A program made the position numbers and the translations under genes. Shown in pieces: positions 56,556-64,000 of a DNA stretch of 64,000 nucleotides. The first letter of the stretch is position 1; every line of letters begins with the position of its first letter. Source of the stretch: Mycobacterium sp. URHB0044 (GTDB lineage: Bacteria > Actinomycetota > Actinomycetes > Mycobacteriales > Mycobacteriaceae); assembly GCF_000620625.1 (NCBI RefSeq), contig NZ_JIAW01000022.1, forward strand, positions 1 to 64,000. Direction: 5' to 3'. The notes under the pieces were generated by a model, which was given only the letters and a program-made list of their open reading frames with translations, was not told where the DNA came from and ran no database searches.

Positions 56556-57128
56556 GTGCTGCTCTCCGATCGTGACATTCGGGCCGAGATCGAAACCGGG
56601 CGATTGGGGATCGATCCGTTCGACGACGGCATGGTCCAGCCGTCCAGCGTCGACGTCAGGCTGGACACCCTGTTCCGGGTCTTCAACAACACCCGCTACA
56701 CCCACATCGACCCGTCGCTTCAGCAGGACGAACTGACCAGCCTCGTCGAGCCCGCCGAGGGCGAGCCGTTCGTGCTGCATCCCGGCGAGTTCGTGCTCGG
56801 GTCGACGCTGGAACTCTGCAGCCTGCCCGACGACCTGGCCGGCCGGCTCGAGGGCAAGTCCTCGCTGGGCCGGCTGGGCCTGTTGACGCACTCCACGGCC
56901 GGTTTCATCGACCCGGGCTTCAGCGGCCACATCACGCTGGAGCTGTCGAACGTCGCCAACCTGCCCATCACGCTGTGGCCGGGGATGAAGATCGGCCAGC
57001 TGTGCCTGCTGCGGCTCACCAGCCCGGCCCAGTTCCCGTACGGCAGCTCGCAGGCGGGCTCGAAGTATCAGGGCCAGCGCGGCCCGACGCCGTCGCGGTC
57101 CTACCTGAACTTCGTCAAGACCCGCTAA
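56556..57128 (+). CDS. dcd: dCTP deaminase
   Basis: The 190-residue protein matches Dcd: MLLSDRDIRAEIETGRLGIDPFDDGMVQPSSVDVRLD, FVLHPGEFVLGSTLELCSLPDDLAGRLEGKSSLGRLGLLTHSTAGFIDPGFSGHITLELSNVANLPITLWPGMKIGQLCLLRL and SKYQGQRGPTPSRSYLNFVKTR. The catalytic Glu is in TLELSN and the phosphate ligands in GKSSLGR. It deaminates dCTP, and in actinobacteria usually yields dUMP directly (bifunctional), supplying thymidylate synthesis. Length equals the mycobacterial enzyme. The GTG start is supported by a leaderless -10 box. Confidence 0.95.
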   Translation: MLLSDRDIRAEIETGRLGIDPFDDGMVQPSSVDVRLDTLFRVFNNTRYTHIDPSLQQDELTSLVEPAEGEPFVLHPGEFVLGSTLELCSLPDDLAGRLEGKSSLGRLGLLTHSTAGFIDPGFSGHITLELSNVANLPITLWPGMKIGQLCLLRLTSPAQFPYGSSQAGSKYQGQRGPTPSRSYLNFVKTR

Positions 57129-57168
57129 GCCGCACCTTATGCTCGTCGGGATCCGAAGGGAGCCCGAC

Positions 57169-58482
<1,314 letters not shown>

Positions 58483-58686
58483 CTAGCACGTCTCGTGAAT
58501 CGCTGAAGACGTTCGTCCTCGACCCGAGTAACCTTCGAAATGCGGGTCTTCGGCGGATGCATCAGCTAACCCCACCGGACGTAACGACTGCCCTGGTAGT
58601 GGCGATGAAACATCTAGTCGTCGGCTCGCGTTGGATCAGTCGGGGATCGGGACCTGAATAGCGCAGCAAACACTTTGGAGGATCAC
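58483..58686. other. Intergenic region between amt and the DUF7159 gene
   Basis: About 204 bp have no gene or clear terminator. The segment ends with TTTGGAGGATCAC, a strong ribosome site for the GTG at 58687. No promoter is obvious. Confidence 0.4.
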
Positions 58687-60351
58687 GTGAACATCGTACT
58701 GGGTGTATCAATGACACCTAAGACGGTGAGAATGGTGCTGGTCGAAGGGGAGAAGGGCGACGGCGCCATCGTCGACCACGACACCTTCGACGTGTCGTCG
58801 AGCGACGGCACAGCAACCTCGACGGCGGCAGTCGATCAGGTCGTCGCCGCGATCCTCGGCACCCAGGAGAGCGCCGCCGAAGGTGGGCACGTCCTCAATG
58901 CGATCGGCGTCACATGGAGTGACCACGTCGAGGCCGCAGCCCTGCGCGACAGCATGGCCGCCCACGGCATCAAAGACGTCATGCTGGTGTCCGAACTGCA
59001 CGCCGCCGGAGCCCTGGCTCAGGCCGCGGGACGCGCGGTCGGATACGACAGCACCGCCCTGCTGTTCATCGACCGCGACACCGCGACTCTTTCGGTGGTT
59101 CGCAGCGACGACGGCTCGATCGTGAAGGTGCTCAGCCGCAGTCTGCACAGCACCGACGCCATGGCCGTGCTCGCCGACATGGTGGCCGCCGTCGAAGCCC
59201 AGGACTCCGCGCCGCAGGGCATGTTCGTGGTCGGTTCGGGCGTCGACATCGCGTCGGTCAAGTCGCATCTCGCCGATCTGGTCGCAATACCGGTCAACGC
59301 TCCCGACGAGTCGGGCCTCGCGCTGGCGCGCGGCGCCGCACTGGCTGCCGCCACGGCTCCCGCGTTCGACGCGACCACCGCGGGCCTGGCGTATGCGCTG
59401 GATCCCGACGGGGCGACGGCCGGCAACGAGTCCGTCGGGCTCGCCAACGCCGAAACGCAGATGAGGCCGTCCGGTCCCGCCGCGGTGGCGTGGGCCGAGG
59501 ACCCCGACCCCATCACCGACCTCGACTTCGACGGGGCGGTGCTGCCCGCTGAGGAGGGGCGCAAGCCGTTCCTGCTCGTCGGAAGCGCGCTGACGTCGAT
59601 CTTCGTGATTGGCGTTGTCGCCCTTGTCATCTCGCTGGCTGTGAACATCCGGCCGACGGCCGACCAGCGACCCGATGCAGGCCGCGCGGCGATCGCGCCC
59701 AGCGCGGTGGCGCCGCCGCCCGCCCCGGCGATCGAGCAGGCGCAGCCTGCCGTCGCGCCGCCACCTCCGCCCGCGGAGACCATCAAGGCGCCCATCCCCG
59801 TGGTGCAGGAGGCCCCGGCCGCCCCGCCGCGCACGGTGTACGTGGAACCGCCTGCCGCCGCACCGGCACCGATCCCGGAGGCCCCGGCACCCGCTCCGGC
59901 TGCGCCACCTCCGCCGCCGCCCGCGGCGCCGGTGATCCCCGCGCCGGTGATCTTGCCGCCGCCGGTCGTCTTCCCGCCGATCTGGCAGCCGCCGCAGCAG
60001 CAGCGGCCGCAGTGGCGCCCGCCGTGGCAGCAGTGGCCGCGCCAGCATGACGACGACGACTGGCCTCAGGCGCCGCAGTACCCCCAATACCCGCAGCAGC
60101 CGCAATACCCGCAATACCCCCAGCAGCCGCAATACCCGCAGTACCCACAGCCGCAACAGCCGCAGCCCCAACAGCCGCAGCTGCCCTGGCCGCCGTCGCA
60201 GTCGGGCGGGTCGGGGTCTGACGGGTCCGGCGGTAACGGCGGTTCGAATGGCTCACGCGGCGGGTCGGGTGGCTCGCACGATTCGCCGGGCAACGGCGGC
60301 CAGGGCAACTGCTTCCTGATCTTCTGCAGCGGACCCACCGGCGGCCACTAG
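58687..60351 (+). CDS. DUF7159-type membrane protein with Pro/Gln/Tyr-rich tail
   Basis: The 554-residue protein has an N-terminal actin-like half (MNIVLGVSMTPKTVRMVLVEGEKGDGAIVDHDTFDV, STALLFIDRDTATLSVVRSDDG, GMFVVGSGVDIASVKSHL) of the mycobacterial DUF7159 group. It lacks clear Hsp70 nucleotide motifs. A membrane helix near residue 305 (FLLVGSALTSIFVIGVVALVISLAV) precedes a long Pro/Ala-rich region, a PQYPQYPQQ repeat block, a Gly/Ser-rich stretch and a C-terminal NCFLIFCSGPTGGH with two cysteines. GGAGG lies before the GTG at 58687. It shares layout with the Hsp70-like protein at 33505. Function is unknown. Confidence 0.8.
   Translation: MNIVLGVSMTPKTVRMVLVEGEKGDGAIVDHDTFDVSSSDGTATSTAAVDQVVAAILGTQESAAEGGHVLNAIGVTWSDHVEAAALRDSMAAHGIKDVMLVSELHAAGALAQAAGRAVGYDSTALLFIDRDTATLSVVRSDDGSIVKVLSRSLHSTDAMAVLADMVAAVEAQDSAPQGMFVVGSGVDIASVKSHLADLVAIPVNAPDESGLALARGAALAAATAPAFDATTAGLAYALDPDGATAGNESVGLANAETQMRPSGPAAVAWAEDPDPITDLDFDGAVLPAEEGRKPFLLVGSALTSIFVIGVVALVISLAVNIRPTADQRPDAGRAAIAPSAVAPPPAPAIEQAQPAVAPPPPPAETIKAPIPVVQEAPAAPPRTVYVEPPAAAPAPIPEAPAPAPAAPPPPPPAAPVIPAPVILPPPVVFPPIWQPPQQQRPQWRPPWQQWPRQHDDDDWPQAPQYPQYPQQPQYPQYPQQPQYPQYPQPQQPQPQQPQLPWPPSQSGGSGSDGSGGNGGSNGSRGGSGGSHDSPGNGGQGNCFLIFCSGPTGGH
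60070..60182 (+). repeat. CAG/CAATACCC tandem repeat coding for PQYPQYPQQ
   Basis: Units of about 27 bp built from CAGCAGCCGCAATACCCG repeat three to four times with small changes, coding for Pro-Gln-Tyr-Pro blocks in the tail of the DUF7159 protein. Copy number is likely to vary between strains. Confidence 0.75.
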
Positions 60352-60424
60352 CGGCCACCTGCCGTTTGCCTGGCGCTAAGTGTCCCGTAGCGGTTAGAAC
60401 ATCGGGGCGGCCTATCAAGGCAGT

Positions 60425-61765
60425 ATGCGATGCACAGTGTTCGGCACGGGGTACCTCGGCGCGACGCACGCCGCCGGGATGGCCGAACTCGGCCACGAGG
60501 TGGTCGGCGTCGACATCGATCCGGGCAAGGTCGCCAAGCTGGCGTCGGGTGACATTCCGTTCTACGAACCCGGCCTGCGAAAGGTGCTGCGCGACAACCT
60601 GAACGCCGGCCGGCTGCGGTTCACCACCGACTACGACGACGCCGCTGAGTTCGCCGACGTGCACTTCCTCGGTGTCGGGACCCCCCAGAAGAAGGGCGAA
60701 TACGGCGCCGACCTGCGCCACGTGCACGCCGTGATCGACACGTTGGTGCCACGGCTGCGCCGGCCCGCGGTGATCGTCGGCAAGTCGACCGTGCCCGTGG
60801 GCACCGCCGCCGACCTCGCCGACCGGGCCCGCGCCATCACCCCCGAGGGCGTCGACGTCGAGGTCGCCTGGAACCCGGAATTCCTCCGCGAGGGGTTCGC
60901 CGTCCACGACACGCTGCACCCGGACCGCATCGTGCTTGGCGTGCAACCGGACTCGCAACGCGCCGAGGCCGCCATCCGCGAGCTGTATGCGCCGTTGCTC
61001 GCCGAGGACGTGCCCTTCCTGGTGACCGACCTGCAGACCGCCGAGCTGGTCAAGGTCTCGGCCAATGCCTTTCTGGCCACCAAGATCTCGTTCATCAACG
61101 CGATCTCCGAGGTGTGCGAGGCGGTGGACGCCGACGTCATGCTGTTGGCCGACGCGCTCGGCCACGACCCCCGCATCGGGCGGCGATTTCTCAACGCCGG
61201 ACTGGGATTCGGCGGTGGCTGCCTACCGAAGGACATCCGCGCGTTCATGGCCCGCGCCGGTGAACTGGGCGCCAACCACGCGCTGACGTTCCTCCGCGAG
61301 GTGGACAGCATCAACATGCGCAGGCGGACCCGGATGGTCGAGTTGGCCACGAAGGCCTGCGGTGGATCGCTGCTCGGCGCGAACGTCGCGGTTCTTGGTG
61401 CGGCCTTCAAACCCGAATCCGATGACGTCCGCGACTCGCCGGCGCTCAACGTGGCGGGCCTGCTGCAACTCAACGGCGCGACCGTCAACGTGTTCGACCC
61501 CAAGGCGATGGAGAACTCGCGGCGGGTGTTTCCCACGCTGACGTACGCGACGTCGGTGCTGGATGCGTGTGAGCGGGCCGATGCCGTGCTGGTGCTCACC
61601 GAGTGGCCGGAGTTCGTCGCCCTCGATCCCGCCCAGCTCGCCGAAACCGTGCGCGCCAAAGTCGTTGTCGACGGACGTAACTGCCTGGACGTCGACACGT
61701 GGCAGCAGGCTGGGTGGCGGGTGTACGCGCTGGGCCGCCGGACCCCGGAGCTCGCCGCGTCGTAA
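60425..61765 (+). CDS. udgA: UDP-glucose 6-dehydrogenase
   Basis: The 446-residue protein is a UDP-glucose/GDP-mannose dehydrogenase: Rossmann motif TVFGTGYLGATHAAGMAELGHEVVGVDID, VGTPQKKGEYGADLRHV, KSTVPVGTA, WNPEFLREGFAVHDTLHPDRIVLG, the catalytic Cys in GLGFGGGCLPKDIRAF, and the C-terminal domain with LGAAFKPESDDVRDSPALNVAGLL. It oxidises UDP-glucose to UDP-glucuronate with two NAD, for cell-envelope sugars. It matches M. tuberculosis UdgA (Rv0322) as remembered. The ATG at 60425 has AAGG 4 nt upstream. Confidence 0.92.
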   Translation: MRCTVFGTGYLGATHAAGMAELGHEVVGVDIDPGKVAKLASGDIPFYEPGLRKVLRDNLNAGRLRFTTDYDDAAEFADVHFLGVGTPQKKGEYGADLRHVHAVIDTLVPRLRRPAVIVGKSTVPVGTAADLADRARAITPEGVDVEVAWNPEFLREGFAVHDTLHPDRIVLGVQPDSQRAEAAIRELYAPLLAEDVPFLVTDLQTAELVKVSANAFLATKISFINAISEVCEAVDADVMLLADALGHDPRIGRRFLNAGLGFGGGCLPKDIRAFMARAGELGANHALTFLREVDSINMRRRTRMVELATKACGGSLLGANVAVLGAAFKPESDDVRDSPALNVAGLLQLNGATVNVFDPKAMENSRRVFPTLTYATSVLDACERADAVLVLTEWPEFVALDPAQLAETVRAKVVVDGRNCLDVDTWQQAGWRVYALGRRTPELAAS

Positions 61766-61843
61766 TTTGGTTTGCCCCAGCCGAGCGGGCGCTCTTTACC
61801 AAATCTTGACCGCCTGTTGAATCGCCCCGCTGACGATGTCAGT

Positions 61844-64000
61844 GTGACTAGCCTTCAAACGGTGGAGCTGGGGGTTTTGGGTCCTCTACAGGTCCGGCAG
61901 TATGGCCTGCCGGTCGTGATTCCCGGCGCCAAACCGCGTGCCGTCCTCACGATGCTGGGGCTGCACGCGGGTTCGACCGTGTCGGCCGACGCGCTTCTGG
62001 AACTGCTCTGGGGCGACGGTCCGCCGCGCACCGCGGCCAAGGCACTGCAGACCCACATCTCGTCTCTGCGTCGCACGCTTGGCGACGGCTTCGTGGTGAC
62101 GCAGGGGACGGGCTGGACCCTGACGACGACCGAGGTCGATGCCTCGCGCTACAGGGCGGCGGCGAAGATGGGCCGCGACGCCATCGTTTCGGGGGACACC
62201 AGCCGAGCGATTACCCGTTTCGACGAGGCGCTGGCCCTCTGGCGCGGCATTCCCGAACTTCCCGACGGCGCGCGTGGCCTGTCCGAAAAGACGCGCTGGA
62301 GTGAAGCCCATGCCGCTCTGGTGGAGGACCGGGCCGACGCGCTGCTTGCGACGGGGCGCGCCGCGGAGATCATCGGTGAGCTCGAAGCCGCCGTCGGCGA
62401 CGCGCCGATGCGCGAGAGGCGTTGGGGACAGTTAATGCTCGCGCTCTATCGCGCCGGCAGGCAAGGCGAAGCGCTTGGTGCGTATCAGCGTGTACGGACG
62501 ATGCTTGCGGACGAGCTCGGTGTCGACCCCGGGCCCGACCTGCGCAGGCTCGAGGCCGCGATCGTCACCCAGGATGCTGCGCTGGAAGTGCCTGTGGCGC
62601 AGCAATTTCAGTCAGTGACGCGTGCGGTGACCTTCCTGCTCACCGATATCGAGGGTTCGACCGCTGCATGGGAGACAGACGCCGACGCGATGGCAGTGGC
62701 GCTGGCCCGACACGACGAGATCATCGAACAGGTCGTCACCTCCCGCGGCGGGCGGCTCATCAAGACTCGCGGCGAGGGTGACGCGACGTTCTCGGTCTTC
62801 GACCGGCCGTCGGCGGCAGCAGCCGCGGCCATCGAGCTGCAGGAAGCGATCCTTCACGAGCCGTGGGCGCTGGCCGATCCCATGCGCATCCGCGTGGCGC
62901 TCCACACCGGCGAGGTCGAGCTTCGTGACGGCGACTACTTCGGTCGGGCGGTCAACCGCGCCGCCCGCCTGCGATCGTTGGCGGCTGGTGGCCAGATCCT
63001 CTGTTCGGGTGCGACGGCGGAGCTCGTCATCGACTCGCTGTCCGATGACGTGATCCTCGCCGATCTCGGGATGCGGCAGTTGAAGAACCTCGCGCGCCCA
63101 GAGCACGTCTTCGAACTCCACCTGGAAACCGACGACGACTCGCAGACGCTCACCACTGAAACACCGATGGAACGGCCCGGCCTGCCTACGGTGTTGTCCG
63201 GTTCCGGGCCCTTCGTCGGGCGTGGCCCCGAGCTCGAGCGACTTCTCTCGGGTTGGCAGACCGCGCTCGACGGTGGCGCGCACGCTGTGCTGATCGCGGG
63301 GGAACCCGGCGTCGGAAAGACGCGTCTGGCCGGCGAATGGTCTCGACACGCCTACCAGCAGGGCGCCGTTGTCCTATACGGCCGGTGTGACGAGGACCTC
63401 GGGGCGCCGTACCAGCCGTTCGCGGAAGCGCTGCGTTCGCTCATTCCCAGCCTCGGCGCGAAGCGGCTGCGTGGGCTGCGCGGTGTCGAAGCACTGCTGT
63501 CATTGGTTCCCGGGCTCACCGACGTCCTGCCCGATCTCGCCGCGCCGACGCGTGCGGATCCCGACACCGAACGCTATGCGCTCTTCGATGCCGTCGTGGC
63601 CGTCCTCGGTGTCGCTTCTGCCGGCGCACCGGTCGTGCTGGTTCTCGACGACTTGCACTGGGCGGCCAAACCCACGTTGCTTCTCTTGCGCCATCTCCTG
63701 CGTTTCGGCGAGCACGCCCGCGTGCAAATCGTGGGCACGTACCGCAGCACCGACCTGGATCGCTCCCACCCGCTGGCGGCGATGCTCGCCGATCTCAACC
63801 GCGACGGCTCCGCCACGCGCCTGCAGTTGAGCGGTCTGGACCAGGTCGACGTGAGTGCCTATCTCGCCGAGGCCGGATATGACGACGAGGAGTTGGCTCG
63901 GGCATTGGCGTCGGTCACGGGTGGGAATCCGTTCTTCCTCATCGAGGCGCTGCGTCACGTGGAGGAAAGCGGCGGACGTTGGGATCCGAACACCCTGCCA
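61844..64000 (+). CDS. SARP/BTAD - adenylate cyclase - ATPase regulator (3-prime end beyond window)
   Basis: The frame from the GTG at 61844 stays open for about 718 codons to the edge. Residues 1-95 are an OmpR/SARP winged helix (VELGVLGPLQVRQYGLPVVIPGAKPRAVLTMLGLHAGSTVSADALLELLWG) and about 95-245 a BTAD helical domain. From about 258 there is a class III nucleotidyl cyclase (AVTFLLTDIEGSTAAWE with the metal Asp, IKTRGEGDATFSVF with Lys and second Asp, GRAVNRAARL with Asn and Arg), apparently active. From about 454 an AAA/STAND ATPase follows (GPFVGRGPELERLL, Walker A AGEPGVGKTRLA, Walker B VVLVLDDLHWAA). It may couple ligand sensing to cAMP and transcription. The far end, perhaps TPR repeats, is unseen. 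Confidence 0.88.
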   Translation, partial: MTSLQTVELGVLGPLQVRQYGLPVVIPGAKPRAVLTMLGLHAGSTVSADALLELLWGDGPPRTAAKALQTHISSLRRTLGDGFVVTQGTGWTLTTTEVDASRYRAAAKMGRDAIVSGDTSRAITRFDEALALWRGIPELPDGARGLSEKTRWSEAHAALVEDRADALLATGRAAEIIGELEAAVGDAPMRERRWGQLMLALYRAGRQGEALGAYQRVRTMLADELGVDPGPDLRRLEAAIVTQDAALEVPVAQQFQSVTRAVTFLLTDIEGSTAAWETDADAMAVALARHDEIIEQVVTSRGGRLIKTRGEGDATFSVFDRPSAAAAAAIELQEAILHEPWALADPMRIRVALHTGEVELRDGDYFGRAVNRAARLRSLAAGGQILCSGATAELVIDSLSDDVILADLGMRQLKNLARPEHVFELHLETDDDSQTLTTETPMERPGLPTVLSGSGPFVGRGPELERLLSGWQTALDGGAHAVLIAGEPGVGKTRLAGEWSRHAYQQGAVVLYGRCDEDLGAPYQPFAEALRSLIPSLGAKRLRGLRGVEALLSLVPGLTDVLPDLAAPTRADPDTERYALFDAVVAVLGVASAGAPVVLVLDDLHWAAKPTLLLLRHLLRFGEHARVQIVGTYRSTDLDRSHPLAAMLADLNRDGSATRLQLSGLDQVDVSAYLAEAGYDDEELARALASVTGGNPFFLIEALRHVEESGGRWDPNTLP

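Noticed and set aside
57129..57168. GlnR box expected before amt
   Set aside because: The 40-bp gap has no GTnAC-N6-GAAAC pattern; the search by eye found none further up in the dcd end either.

Overview
The window is chromosomal DNA of a mycobacterium, most likely a fast-growing environmental Mycolicibacterium-type species. The evidence is very high GC, frequent GTG starts, several promoters with a TANNNT -10 box only 5-7 nt before the start codon (the leaderless arrangement usual in mycobacteria), and family-specific genes: a FadE6-type double acyl-CoA dehydrogenase, CtpI, Stf0 trehalose sulfotransferase, a DUF7159 protein, a TIGR00027 methyltransferase and udgA. From memory, the order of many genes matches M. 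tuberculosis Rv0271c to Rv0322 (fadE6, TetR, VOC, TetR, DUF2236 protein, methyltransferase, tam, stf0, sulfatase, PAP2, YkuD protein, NTF2-like protein, Hsp70-like protein, Rv0320-like protein, tRNA-Gly, dcd, udgA), with extra blocks inserted. No insertion sequence, phage gene, integrase or CRISPR array was seen.

Layout. 1-7.3 kb: the start of a Ser/Thr/Gly-rich exported protein, then a LysR regulator, amino-acid permease and class IV transaminase resembling (R)-selective amine transaminases, a small DUF4242-like gene and a large ATP-binding LuxR regulator; a 19-bp repeat links this region. 7.4-15.7 kb: a lipid-type catabolic operon (TetR, alpha/beta hydrolase, 2-hydroxyacid dehydrogenase, FadE6) with a divergent VOC gene across a long palindromic operator, then a second TetR divergent from a DUF2236 protein and a methyltransferase. 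15.8-20.3 kb: a Pro-rich membrane protein, a hydrolase, an ArnT/YkcB-like glycosyltransferase and tam. 20.3-21.0 kb: a non-coding repeat region. 21.0-26.1 kb: a compact sulfur module, sulfatase - stf0 - cysD - cysNC, which can make PAPS, sulfate trehalose and perhaps remove sulfate.

26.2-35.3 kb: small secreted and conserved genes, an NCS1 permease with a putative zinc-binding tail, a PAP2 phosphatase facing a PAP2-lipid kinase fusion, a non-canonical L,D-transpeptidase, an NTF2-like protein and an Hsp70-like membrane protein with a polythreonine stalk. 35.3-40.9 kb: a complete five-gene peptide ABC importer. 42.1-46.3 kb: two tandem paralogous lipoproteins, a sedolisin (S53) peptidase and a zinc-ribbon multi-pass membrane protein in a tight cluster. 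46.5-52 kb: an excalibur protein, then a giant CtpI-type P-type ATPase between two small membrane proteins. 52.4-56 kb: an Rv0320-like secreted protein, a CsbD/coiled-coil/DUF4383 stress-like group and a glutamine amidotransferase. 56.4-64 kb: tRNA-Gly with a clear terminator, dcd, amt, a DUF7159 protein with a Pro/Gln/Tyr-rich tail, udgA, and the start of a SARP-adenylate cyclase-ATPase regulator that runs off the right edge.

Gene functions are inferred from protein motifs and remembered families; no database search was run. Start codons were chosen from visible ribosome binding sites, overlaps or leaderless promoters.
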